Shown here: positions 45,313 through 53,090 of the stretch, in pieces
How positions within the stretch are numbered: the first letter of the stretch is position 1
Layout of the letters: every line of letters starts with the position of its first letter
Origin: CANKHA01 sp963750965
Lineage (GTDB): Bacteria; Pseudomonadota; Alphaproteobacteria; Rhizobiales; Xanthobacteraceae
Length of the DNA: 64,000 bases
Direction: 5' to 3'
Assembly: GCA_963750965.1 (NCBI GenBank)
Contig: CAVVSK010000019.1
Span: forward strand, 124,001-188,000
Made by a program: the position numbers and the translations under genes
Notes under the pieces: generated by a model
Seen by the model: the letters and a program-made list of their open reading frames with translations, nothing else
Told to the model about the DNA's origin: nothing
The model's database searches: none

Positions 45313-46229
45313 ATGCGTTGGGATGACTTTCGCCGCAGCGACAATGTCGAGGACGCGCGTGACGGCGGCGGCGGGGGCGGCGGCGGGTTCGGCATGCCCA
45401 TCGGCGGGGGCGGAATCGGCATCGGGACCATTATCGTGCTCGGCCTGGTCGGCTGGGCGCTCGGCATCGACCCGCGGATATTGATCGGCGGCGCAGAAAT
45501 CCTCAGCGGCGGTGATTCCCAATACGAGCGGCCGGCGGGGCCGGCTCCCACCCGCGGCGCGCCAAGCGACGAGGCCGGCGAATTTGTCGCCGCCGTTCTG
45601 GGCAGCACGGAAGACGTTTGGCAGGAAATCTTCCGCGCGGGCGGCCAGACCTACCGACCCGCCAGGCTACGGATATTCGCAGGTGCGACGGATGGCGGCC
45701 ATTGCGGCATCGCGCAGTCGGCGATGGGGCCATTCTATTGCCCGCCGGACAGGCGCATTTATCTGGACACCTCGTTCTTTCGCCAGATCGAGCAACGCTT
45801 CCGCGGCTGCACCGGCAAGGCTTGCAAATTTTCCCAGGCCTATGTGATCGCGCACGAAGTCGGCCATCACGTTCAGAACGAGCTCGGCATCTTGGAAAAG
45901 GCCCAAGGCGTGCAGCAGTCGGCGGGCGGGCGGGCGCGCGCCAACCGCATCCAGGTGCGCGTCGAATTGCAGGCAGACTGCTTCGCCGGCGTCTGGGCCA
46001 ACCGTGCCGAAAAGAAAGATACAGCTTCCTCGAGCCCGGCGATGTCGACGCGGCGCTGCAAACCGCCTCCGCCATCGGCGACGACACCATGCAGCGGCAA
46101 GCGCAAGGACGCGTGGTGCCGGACTCCTTTACCCATGGCTCGGCCGAGCAACGCAAGCGCTGGTTCATGAACGGCTTTACCCAGGGAAACATTTCCGCCT
46201 GCAATACTTTCGCGGTGGATAGGCCGTAG
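45313..46229 (+). CDS. YpfJ-like neutral zinc metallopeptidase, frameshifted
   Basis: From ATG 45313: MRWDDFRRSDNVEDARDG, a Gly-rich stretch, one helix (GTIIVLGLVGWALGIDPRIL), then the peptidase domain with CPPDRRIYLDTSFF, AYVIAHEVGHHVQ (HExxH-type) and VELQADCFAGVWAN. At about 46018 the frame breaks. Adding one base joins AEKK to RYSFLEPGDVDAALQTASAI and GSAEQRKRWFMNGFTQGNI, with stop 46229, giving about 305 residues, standard for this family (COG2321). It is divergent from ccrM. Probable inner-membrane protein with an extracytoplasmic catalytic domain. Confidence 0.9.
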
Positions 46230-46233
46230 CGGT

Positions 46234-46290
46234 GCTTATCCCTCCCCTCAAAGGGGCAGGGCAGCGACCGCAGCGAGCGGGTGGGGCTCT
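46234..46290. repeat. G/C-run palindromic repeat
   Basis: GCTTATCCCTCCCCTCAAAG then GGGCAGGG pairs CCCCT with AGGGG, followed by GCGACCGCAGCGAGCGGGTG. It resembles 14568-14633 and the GAGCGCAGCGAG-containing repeats at 47041 and 49371. It begins 5 bases after the metallopeptidase stop and could reduce read-through into moaB. Confidence 0.65.
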
Positions 46291-46383
46291 TTCTTTCCGC
46301 CTTGAATTGTAAGATGACCTCACCGCGGGTCGCCTTCGGCGATCCGACCCTCCCTTTCAGGGGATGGATGAGAGTGAGAGCCC

Positions 46384-46947
46384 ATGTCCCGTATCGACGA
46401 ATCCCGTCCCTTCATCCCGCTGAAGATCGCCGTGCTGGCGACGTCCGACACCCGCTCGCTGGCGGAGGACAATTCGGGATCGATGCTGGTCGAGCGGATC
46501 GAGCAGGCCGGTCACGTCGTGGCCGACCGCCAGATCGTGCGCGACGACGTTGAGCAGATCCGCAATGTCCTCCGAAGCTGGATCGCCGACCCCGGCGTGG
46601 ACGTGGTCATCACCACGGGCGGCACCGGCTTCACCGGCCGCGACGTGACGCCGGAGGCGGTGGAGCCGCTGTTCGAGAAGCAGATGGAAGGCTTCTCCAC
46701 GCTGTTTCACATGGTGAGCTTCGGCAAGATCGGCTCCTCCACGGTTCAATCGCGCGCTACTGCCGGCGTGGCGGGTGCGACTTACATTTTCTGTATTCCC
46801 GGTTCGCCAGGTGCCTGCCGCGATGCCTGGGACGAGATCCTGAAATATCAGCTCGATTACCGGCACCGGCCGTGCAATTTCGTGGAGATCATGCCGCGGC
46901 TGGATGAGCACCTGAAGCGCGGCAAGGCGAAAGCTCCGGCGAAGTAG
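46384..46947 (+). CDS. moaB: molybdenum cofactor biosynthesis protein B
   Basis: 187 residues. The MogA/MoaB fold is seen in PLKIAVLATSDTRSLAEDNS, DVVITTGGTGFTGRDVTPEA (TTGGTG motif) and GKIGSSTVQSRATAGVAG followed by FCIPGSPGACRDAW. MoaB/MogA proteins adenylate molybdopterin before Mo insertion. No other moa or mog genes are nearby. The start follows a GGATGAGAGTGAGAGCCC leader. Confidence 0.95.
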   Translation: MSRIDESRPFIPLKIAVLATSDTRSLAEDNSGSMLVERIEQAGHVVADRQIVRDDVEQIRNVLRSWIADPGVDVVITTGGTGFTGRDVTPEAVEPLFEKQMEGFSTLFHMVSFGKIGSSTVQSRATAGVAGATYIFCIPGSPGACRDAWDEILKYQLDYRHRPCNFVEIMPRLDEHLKRGKAKAPAK

Positions 46948-46956
46948 TGAATTATT

Positions 46957-47051
46957 GTCATCCCGGACGGCAAGCTTGCGAGCCGAAGTGGCCGGGATGA
47001 GAGAATCACTCACTTGGGTCCCGGCCTCTCGCTGCGCGCGGCCGGGATGAC
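46957..47051. repeat. GTCATCCCGG-type inverted repeat without a nuclease gene
   Basis: GTCATCCCGG 46957-46966 and CCGGGATGAC 47042-47051 are perfect inverted ends. Internally, GGCCGGGATGA at about 46990-47000 and TGGGTCCCGGCC at about 47015-47026 repeat the end sequences, and GAGCGCAGCG-like stem sequence is present in reverse. The same end sequences bound the GIY-YIG gene at 49371-49753. The MarR-GNAT gene reads into this repeat and uses it for its last codons and stop. Confidence 0.85.
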
Positions 47052-47974
47052 AGTGCGCATAAATTCAAATCCCAGGTTTCGCCGACGACGTCCACGCCCC
47101 AGCTATTGTGCGGCTTACTCGCCGTCAGCGTGAAGCCCCTGCGCTCATAAAGGGCGCGCGCCGCGGTCAGGACTTGATGCGTCCACAGCGTGATACGGCG
47201 ATAGCCCGCTTGCCGCGCAAACCCGATGCAGGCATCCAGCAGCGCGCTACCGATGCCGAGCCCTTGCGCTGACGGATCGACCAGCAGCAGCCGGATGCGC
47301 GCGACGTCGTCCGTTTCCTTCACCAGAAAGATGGAGCCAACGGTTTCTTCATTGCGTTCGGCAATCCAGCAGCGTTCGCGCGCAGGATCATGGTTGTTGG
47401 CAAAGTCCGCGACGATCTGCGCGCACATTCCTTCGAAAGGTTCGCGCCAGCCATAATTTTCTGCATAGAAAGTGGCGTGGCGCGCCACGATCCAACCAAA
47501 GTCACCGCGGCGGGGAGTACGCAACATGTAATTCTTGTCGCGCTGGCGCCTTAGCGCGTCTTCGATACTGCGCATGGCGGCAAGCACGTGCTGCTGCATT
47601 TGCGGCGCCAGCGCCGCGAGCATCGCGCCGACTTGTTCATTGCTCCGCACCTCCAGCGGCGCAAACGCATTTCGCCCTTTGGCGGTAAGCGAGAGATGAC
47701 TTCGCCGCCCATCGGAGCGAGAAGTCTCCTTGCGGATCAGCCCCTGCTGCTGAAAGCGGCGCAGAATGCGGCTGAGATAGCCGGCATCGATACCGAGTTG
47801 CTCGACCAAGTCGCTGGCGCTGGCCTTGTCGTGCCGCGTGAGTTCATACAGCACGCGCGCCTCGGTGAGAGAAAACGGGTGCCAGTTGTCCCGCAACACG
47901 CCAATGCGCTGGGTATAGAACCGGTTGAATTGCCGGACTGCCGCGATGCGTTCGCCTAATTCAGCATTTGTCAT
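47006..47974 (-). CDS. MarR family regulator fused to GNAT acetyltransferase
   Basis: 322 residues from ATG 47974 (a GTG at 47983 is the alternative). Residues 1-140 are a MarR winged helix (SLTEARVLYELTRHDKASAS, GIDAGYLSRILRRFQQQGLI, wing SRSDGRRSHLSLT). Residues 150-305 are a GNAT domain with LLLVDPSAQGLGIGSALLDA (acetyl-CoA loop QGLGIG) and LYERRGF. Such fusions exist in many soil bacteria; ligand and acceptor are unknown. The last 14 residues (SSRPRAARGRDPSE) are encoded by an intergenic repeat. A perfect palindrome upstream (48015-48033) is a good autoregulatory operator. Confidence 0.88.
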   Translation of the reverse strand: MTNAELGERIAAVRQFNRFYTQRIGVLRDNWHPFSLTEARVLYELTRHDKASASDLVEQLGIDAGYLSRILRRFQQQGLIRKETSRSDGRRSHLSLTAKGRNAFAPLEVRSNEQVGAMLAALAPQMQQHVLAAMRSIEDALRRQRDKNYMLRTPRRGDFGWIVARHATFYAENYGWREPFEGMCAQIVADFANNHDPARERCWIAERNEETVGSIFLVKETDDVARIRLLLVDPSAQGLGIGSALLDACIGFARQAGYRRITLWTHQVLTAARALYERRGFTLTASKPHNSWGVDVVGETWDLNLCALSSRPRAARGRDPSE

Positions 47975-48014
47975 GCGAAACACCCCTGATTGGATCGGCC
48001 TAGCCTTTGGCGAT

Positions 48015-48033
48015 TAGTTGACGGAGTCAACTA
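48015..48033. promoter_or_regulatory. candidate MarR operator palindrome
   Basis: TAGTTGAC GGA GTCAACTA is a perfect 8-bp inverted repeat with a 3-base centre, lying 41-59 bases upstream of the MarR-GNAT start codon. TTGA(C/T)-N-(G/A)TCAA palindromes are typical MarR-family operators. A half-site GGTTGACTA is found again near 48087-48095, closer to the divergent radical SAM gene. Nothing else was recognised in the 47975-48195 gap. Confidence 0.7.
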
Positions 48034-48195
48034 CTTTCCGAATTCGGCCCCCGCGCCGCTGCTTGGAACCCGGAGGCGTCGGCGTGGTTGACTAGATGCG
48101 GTAGGACTCACCGCAGGTTGCTTCCAGATGTGGCGTAGCCGCCGTTCCCTTTAAATGTTCTTGTTATGTTCGCATCGGTCCCCTAGGATTAGTCC

Positions 48196-49359
48196 ATGGC
48201 TCGCTCTTCTTCAGCCCTTAAACGCCCGCCGGTTTCGGAGCTGCCCTCCTTGCCGGCGGGCGACCTCGCCGACCTCGGCCTGCTCGGCACGTGGGTAGAC
48301 CGCGAACGCCGGCGCGGCCGCGGCACGCTGTCGAATGCGTCGGGCCGTTACGAGCCGCTGGCGCGCATTGCTTTCGACGACGGATGGCGCAGCATCGAGG
48401 AATTACCGCCGTTCAAGACCACGGTAACGGTCAACTCCACGCGCAAGATCATCACGCGAAACGAGTCTCCCGACATTTCCTTCGACCGCTCGATCAATCC
48501 GTATCGCGGCTGTGAGCATGGCTGCGTCTACTGCTTCGCCCGGCCGACGCATGCCTATCTCGGCATGTCCCCCGGCCTCGATTTCGAATCCCATCTTTTC
48601 GTGAAGCCCGACGCGGCCGCGCTACTGGAAAAGGAATTGTCGGCGAAGAACTACGAACCGCGCACCATCGCCATCGGCACCAATACCGATCCCTATCAGC
48701 CGATCGAGCGTCGTTATCAGGTGATGCGGCAGATTCTTGAAGTGCTCGACCGCGCGGGTCATCCGGTCGGCATCGTGACCAAATCGGCGCTGGTGCTGCG
48801 CGACATCGACATTCTTTCGCGCATGGCGGAGCGTAATTTGGCGAAGGTTGCGCTGTCGGTGACCACGCTCGACCCGCAGCTCGCCCGCACCATGGAGCCG
48901 CGCGCCGCCACTCCCGGCCGGCGGCTGGAGACGCTGCGCCGGCTTTCCGCGGCCGGCATTCCAACCACGGTGATGGTGGCGCCGATTATCCCTGCGCTGA
49001 CCGATTTCGAGATGGAGCGCATACTCGAAGCAGCAGCGACCGCCGGTGTGCAAAGCGCGGGCTATGTGCTGCTTCGCCTGCCGCTGGAAGTGCGCGATCT
49101 GTTCCGCGAATGGCTGCAGGCGAATTATCCCGATCGTGTCGAGCACGTTTTCAAGCTGATCCGCGACATGCGGGGCGGCAAGGATTATGACTCGACCTGG
49201 GGCAAGCGGCAGACCGGCTCGGGCCCTTATGCCTGGATGCTTGGTCGCCGTTTTGAACTCGCTTGCGAAAAATTGGGCCTCAACAAAACCAAGCGCCCGC
49301 TCACCACCGAACATTTCGAGCCGCCGATCAAGCGCGCCAAACAACTGAATTTGTTCTGA
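48196..49359 (+). CDS. PA0069 family radical SAM protein
   Basis: 387 residues. The radical SAM cluster motif is CEHGCVYCFARP (CxxxCxxC) at about 111-122, preceded by INPYRGCEHGC, with AIGTNTDPYQPIERRY and ALSVTTLDPQLARTMEPRAA following, matching the PA0069/SplB-like Rv2578c group. The N-terminal 60 residues contain RRRGRGTLSNASGRYEP, typical of the PA0069 branch. The reaction is unknown. It is divergent from the MarR-GNAT gene, and its stop is 11 bases before the repeat that starts the GIY-YIG cassette. Confidence 0.92.
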   Translation: MARSSSALKRPPVSELPSLPAGDLADLGLLGTWVDRERRRGRGTLSNASGRYEPLARIAFDDGWRSIEELPPFKTTVTVNSTRKIITRNESPDISFDRSINPYRGCEHGCVYCFARPTHAYLGMSPGLDFESHLFVKPDAAALLEKELSAKNYEPRTIAIGTNTDPYQPIERRYQVMRQILEVLDRAGHPVGIVTKSALVLRDIDILSRMAERNLAKVALSVTTLDPQLARTMEPRAATPGRRLETLRRLSAAGIPTTVMVAPIIPALTDFEMERILEAAATAGVQSAGYVLLRLPLEVRDLFREWLQANYPDRVEHVFKLIRDMRGGKDYDSTWGKRQTGSGPYAWMLGRRFELACEKLGLNKTKRPLTTEHFEPPIKRAKQLNLF

Positions 49360-49370
49360 CGGCCGTTGTT

Positions 49371-49407
49371 GTCATCCCGGCCGAGCGCAGCGAGAGCCGG
49401 GACCCAG
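49371..49407. repeat. left GTCATCCCGG-type repeat of the GIY-YIG cassette
   Basis: The sequence runs GTCATCCCGGCCGAGCGCAG then CGAGAGCCGGGACCCAG. Its inverted partner is at 49716-49753: the reverse complement of that copy also begins GTCATCCCGG and ends CCGGGACCCA, with a different loop. The two bracket the GIY-YIG gene. Confidence 0.85.
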
Positions 49408-49420
49408 TTCGGGCAAGGTT

Positions 49421-49752
49421 ATGCGTCAGTATTACCTCTACATTCTTGCAAGCCGTAAGAATGGGACGCTTTATGTCGGCGTTACAAATAACTTGATCCG
49501 CCGGGTGTTTGAGCACCGCAACAATTTGCTCGGAGGCTTCACGGCCAAATACGGCGTACATGATCTAGTTTATACGGAAACGCATGATGCCATTGAGCAG
49601 GCCATAGTCCGTGAGAAACGGGTGAAACGCGGCGAGAGCCTGGAAAATTCGAGTTGATCGAAAGAGACAACAAGAACTGGGATGACTTGTGGCCCCTGTT
49701 TGCAAGCGCAGACAGTGGGTCCCGGATCGGCCCTGAGGGCCGTCCGGGATGA
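49421..49752 (+). CDS. GIY-YIG nuclease family protein, frameshifted
   Basis: From ATG 49421: QYYLYILASRKNGTLYVGVT (GIY-YIG-like YIL...YVGVT), NNLIRRVFEHRNN and the acidic VYTETHDAIEQAIVREKRVK. The observed frame stops at 49657 after KRGESLENSS. Adding one base near 49630 (CGC-GGCGAG read as CGC-TGG-CGA-G) gives KRWREPGKFELIERDNKNWD and DLWPLF, the normal C-terminus of COG2827 nucleases. It then runs into the right-hand repeat and stops at 49752. The gene is bounded by inverted copies of a palindromic repeat, suggesting a cassette. Nuclease substrate unknown. Confidence 0.87.
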
Positions 49753-49753
49753 C
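49716..49753. repeat. right GTCATCCCGG-type repeat of the GIY-YIG cassette
   Basis: Near-perfect palindrome: CCCGGA-T-CGGCCC-TGA-GGGCCG-TCCGGG (49721-49748), flanked by TGGGT and ATGAC. Inverted relative to 49371-49407. Its last bases, ATGAC, supply the start codon of the VOC gene. Confidence 0.88.
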
Positions 49754-50195
49754 AACCGCAGACAATCCCGTTCTCACCGCGGTGACCATCGGCGTGCGCG
49801 ATGTGCCGGCGAGTGCTGCGTTTTACGAGCGGCTCGGATTTAAGCGGAAGCTTCGCGCTACCGGCGACGAAATCGCCTTCTTTGACGCCGGCGGCTTGGT
49901 CCTTGCGGTGTGGGATTGGTCAAAACTCGGCGCCGATGCGGCCATGCCGGCGCAATCCATGTCGAAGAATTTTCGCGGCTCGACGCTCGCCTGGAATCGC
50001 CGCACGCGGGAAGAGGTGGATGAAAGCTTCGCGCACGCAATCAAGGCGGGCGGAACGCCGCTGCGTGCTCCCGAGCCGACCGAATACGGCGGCTATCGCG
50101 GCTATTTCGCCGATCCCGACGGCCATGTTTGGGAGATCGTGACCGCTCCCGGTTTCGGCTTCACCGACGACGGCAGGCTCATTCTTCCGGACTAA
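49749..50195 (+). CDS. VOC family protein (glyoxalase/bleomycin resistance-like)
   Basis: 148 residues. Two babba modules: LTAVTIGVRDVPASAAFYER then LGFKRKL, and the second with GYFADPDGHVWEIV (the usual Glu/His metal-ligand region). It is a metal-dependent dioxygenase, isomerase or binding protein of the vicinal-oxygen-chelate group; substrate unknown. The ATG lies in the right-hand repeat of the GIY-YIG cassette, and no Shine-Dalgarno is obvious there. It overlaps the stop of the convergent membrane protein gene by 4 bases. Confidence 0.85.
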   Translation: MTTADNPVLTAVTIGVRDVPASAAFYERLGFKRKLRATGDEIAFFDAGGLVLAVWDWSKLGADAAMPAQSMSKNFRGSTLAWNRRTREEVDESFAHAIKAGGTPLRAPEPTEYGGYRGYFADPDGHVWEIVTAPGFGFTDDGRLILPD

Positions 50196-50698
50196 GGACT
50201 TCGGTTTGATTCCCGCGGGTTTTTGCCTTCCACCTGCCGTTCCACCGACACGCTTAAGCGCTGATAGACGCCGAGCCCCAGGACAAGCAGGATCGCGGAG
50301 ATCATCAGGAAGGTCGGATAGAGCAATTTGGTGACTTCTTCCTGCGTCACTCGGAAGATCGTCACTAATGCTTCGAGGAATACCGCGATCGCGATGGTGG
50401 AGATAAAGCGCGTCAGGCTGCGCCGCGCTTCCGAGGCGACGCGTAATTCGCGCCCCCGCACCACTTCTTCCTCGACCAGATATTTCGCGACGTCGAAGAC
50501 CGCGATGGATACGACCACGTAACCGATGCCGCTCAGCGCCGTGGGGCCGACGTGCTTCAGCGACCAGGCCGCGACCACGAAATCGCTCACTGCGCTGCCG
50601 GCCAACACGAGCGCGAAGAGGGCGAGCACCGCCGCCGCAATCCCGAATGTGGCTCGTGAAATGAAATCGACAGTGCCGTCGAGACCCTTGGTTTTCAT
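50192..50698 (-). CDS. four-helix membrane protein of unknown function
   Basis: 168 residues from ATG 50698, which follows GGATGGGGGC. Four transmembrane segments: FGIAAAVLALFALVLAGSAV, LSGIGYVVVSIAVFDVAKYL, FISTIAIAVFLEALVTIF and LLYPTFLMISAILLVLGLGV. A cytoplasmic loop between helices 2 and 3 holds EEEVVRGRELRVASEARRSL. The C-terminal tail is polar. No family with known function was recognised. The gene is divergent from rnhB. Confidence 0.72.
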   Translation of the reverse strand: MKTKGLDGTVDFISRATFGIAAAVLALFALVLAGSAVSDFVVAAWSLKHVGPTALSGIGYVVVSIAVFDVAKYLVEEEVVRGRELRVASEARRSLTRFISTIAIAVFLEALVTIFRVTQEEVTKLLYPTFLMISAILLVLGLGVYQRLSVSVERQVEGKNPRESNRSP

Positions 50699-50769
50699 AA
50701 AGCCCCCATCCCCGCATAGTGCGCTACTTTTCCCCGCTATTAGAGAGATGACCCGGCAGTTAGGCAACC

Positions 50770-51513
50770 ATGGTTGTCAGCCCAGGCGGCATGCGCGACA
50801 TTGCGGCCATGAGTCGATCCGCCTTGATCCGCGTTCCGCGCCTGCCGCTGCCCGAAGCGGAGGTCCGTCCGACCTTCAACCGGGAGCGGCGCGCCATGAA
50901 ACGCGGGTTTTTTCCCGTCGCCGGCTGCGATGAGGCGGGCAGGGGACCCCTGGCCGGCCCGGTGGTCGCGGCCGCCGTGATCCTCAATCCCAAGCGCATT
51001 CCGCGTGGGCTCAACGATTCGAAGAAACTCACGCCGGAAGCGCGCGAGGCGCTTTACCTGAAAATCTGCGCCAGTGCGGAGGTGGCCGTCGCCTTCGGTT
51101 CCACCGAGCGCATCGATCGCGACAACATTCTACGGGCCTCGCTCTGGGCGCTGGCGCGGGCGGTACAGGCCTTGCCGCTGCGGCCGAAGCTGGTTTTCGT
51201 CGATGGAAATCAGAAGATCGACTGCGGCTGTGATTGCGAGACCGTGGTCAGCGGGGACGCCCTGGTGCTCTCCATCGCTGCTGCCTCCATCGTCGCCAAG
51301 GTCACCCGCGACCGCCTGATGACGCGGCTGGGCGCCGCTCATCCGGGCTATGGCTTCGAGCGCCACATGGGCTATAGCGTGCCGGAGCATTTCGCAGCCC
51401 TCACCAAACTTGGGCCCACCGTCCATCACCGCAGATCGTTTGCCCCGGTAGCGGCAGCCTATGGCGATCCGGTAATCCTCGAAGAGCCGGCTACATCGTC
51501 TTTAGCTCTGTAG
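50770..51513 (+). CDS. rnhB: ribonuclease HII
   Basis: 247 residues from ATG 50770; ATG 50809 (MSRSALIRVPRL) is an equally plausible start, since the first 40 residues are not part of the fold. The type 2 RNase H motif is VAGCDEAGRGPLAGPVVAAA (DEAGRGP), with NDSKKL, VDGNQ and SIAAASIVAKVTRDR containing the further catalytic Asp/Glu. It cleaves the RNA strand of RNA-DNA hybrids and removes misincorporated ribonucleotides. An unusual Cys cluster KIDCGCDCETV lies mid-protein. Confidence 0.95.
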   Translation: MVVSPGGMRDIAAMSRSALIRVPRLPLPEAEVRPTFNRERRAMKRGFFPVAGCDEAGRGPLAGPVVAAAVILNPKRIPRGLNDSKKLTPEAREALYLKICASAEVAVAFGSTERIDRDNILRASLWALARAVQALPLRPKLVFVDGNQKIDCGCDCETVVSGDALVLSIAAASIVAKVTRDRLMTRLGAAHPGYGFERHMGYSVPEHFAALTKLGPTVHHRRSFAPVAAAYGDPVILEEPATSSLAL

Positions 51514-51566
51514 CTTCCGCGTCCTCTTCCGGATAATTTGCGACCCTCTTCACCCTCCGGGCAACG

Positions 51567-53090
51567 ATGCTCTACGTCTCCTTGATCCATGAATCCCTGC
51601 GGGCGCGCCCGCGGCTGATGTTTTGGACCGCCGCGCTGTCACAGGCCGCGCTGTGGGCCGCATTGCCGACAGGGTTCTATTCCTCGCCGCCGGGTGAATT
51701 GCCGATCGTGCTGGCGGTTGGGCATGAATTTCAGCTTGGCAGCGATCGCGGGCCGCCGCTTGCCTTTTGGCTGGCGGAGATAGCCTATCGCCTGGGCGGC
51801 ATGGCTGGTGTCTATCTGTTGTCGCAGGCCTGCGTGGTCGCGACCCTGATGGGCATCTTCGCGCTCGGCCGATCCACGGTCGGCACCGCGCAAGCGGTGC
51901 TGGCGGTGCTGCTGATGATCGGCATTATCGCAATGTCGGTGCCGACGCCGGAATTTGGTCCCGCCATCCTCGCCATGCCGATCTGGACGATGGTGCTGCT
52001 GCATTTCTGGCGCGCCGTCGGCGAGGGCCGAAGCGAATACTGGATCGCGCTGGCGGTCGGCATGGGGCTGCTCCTGCTCACCACCTCGCTGGCCTGGATC
52101 TATTTCATCCTGCTCGCGGTGTTCGCCGCCGCATCCGTGCAGGGGCGCGCCGCCTTCCGCAGTGTCGCCCCCTGGCTCTGCACCTTTGTCGCCATTCTGA
52201 TCGCCGCCCCTTATCTGGCATGGCTGGCGCATGCGGATGATGTCTGGAAGCCGGGACTGGCGCGGCTCTCCGCTATCGAGCTGCTGGCCGCCGCCGGGGG
52301 ATGGCTGCGCATCCTCTGGAACCTCGCGGTAGCGCATGTGGGGGTCGTGCTCTTCGCTGTTCTTGCGAGCCCGTGGCGGGTGCCGCGCGGGACGCGAATG
52401 CCCACCGTGGATCGCCCAGCCATGCAGCCATTGGCCAAGTCGATGATCTATTTTTTCGCCTTCGCGCCATTGCTCGCCGCGACTGCGGCCGCCGCGCTGC
52501 TGGGTCAGCCCTGGTCGCTCGCCGTGGCGGGCCCGGTGGTCGTATATTCCGGCCTTGCCGTGGTGGTGATGGCTGGAAACCAGATCCCGCTTTACCGGCA
52601 ACGCCTGCTGAGTATGGCCTGGGTCAGCCTGCTGATTGGTCCTCCATTGGCGATGGCCGCTGCACTGTTGCTGCTGCCCTGGACGCTCGCGGTGGATTTT
52701 AAGGTTCTTTACCCCGCCCGCGAGATGGGTCGGTTTTTTGCGGACACTTTCGAGCGCCGTACCGGCCGGCCGCTGACCATCGTCGCCGGGGATCCCGAAA
52801 TCGCGGCGCTCGTCGCGCTCGATCGGCGCACGCGGCCGAGCTTACTGATGGATACGCCGGTGCGCTCGCGTTGGGTCAGCGTGGCGGATGCGCGGACAAA
52901 CGGCGCGGTGGTCGTTTGGCTGGCGACCGACACGCCCGGCACGCCGCCGGCCCATATCAAAGCAAGCTTTCCCGATCTCGTTGTGGAAGTGCCGCGCGCC
53001 TTTGAGCGCTCGATCCAAGGGCGATTGCCGCTTCTGCGCGTCGGCTGGGCCGTGATCCGTCCGCAGGCCCCCGCGCCGCTGGCTCAGTGA
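51567..53090 (+). CDS. glycosyltransferase family 39 (ArnT/PMT-like) membrane protein
   Basis: 507 residues, about 10-12 transmembrane helices. The N-terminal loop has PPGELPIVLAVGHEFQLGSD and GPPLAFWLAEIAYRLGG, corresponding to the acidic 'DE' and 'PPL' features of dolichyl- or undecaprenyl-phosphate-sugar transferases (GT39/GT83, PMT_2). It would move a sugar from a lipid carrier to an envelope acceptor in the periplasm. The C-terminal soluble part contains TGRPLTIVAGDPEIAALVAL. It overlaps the convergent cydB end by 7 bases. Confidence 0.86.
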   Translation: MLYVSLIHESLRARPRLMFWTAALSQAALWAALPTGFYSSPPGELPIVLAVGHEFQLGSDRGPPLAFWLAEIAYRLGGMAGVYLLSQACVVATLMGIFALGRSTVGTAQAVLAVLLMIGIIAMSVPTPEFGPAILAMPIWTMVLLHFWRAVGEGRSEYWIALAVGMGLLLLTTSLAWIYFILLAVFAAASVQGRAAFRSVAPWLCTFVAILIAAPYLAWLAHADDVWKPGLARLSAIELLAAAGGWLRILWNLAVAHVGVVLFAVLASPWRVPRGTRMPTVDRPAMQPLAKSMIYFFAFAPLLAATAAAALLGQPWSLAVAGPVVVYSGLAVVVMAGNQIPLYRQRLLSMAWVSLLIGPPLAMAAALLLLPWTLAVDFKVLYPAREMGRFFADTFERRTGRPLTIVAGDPEIAALVALDRRTRPSLLMDTPVRSRWVSVADARTNGAVVVWLATDTPGTPPAHIKASFPDLVVEVPRAFERSIQGRLPLLRVGWAVIRPQAPAPLAQ

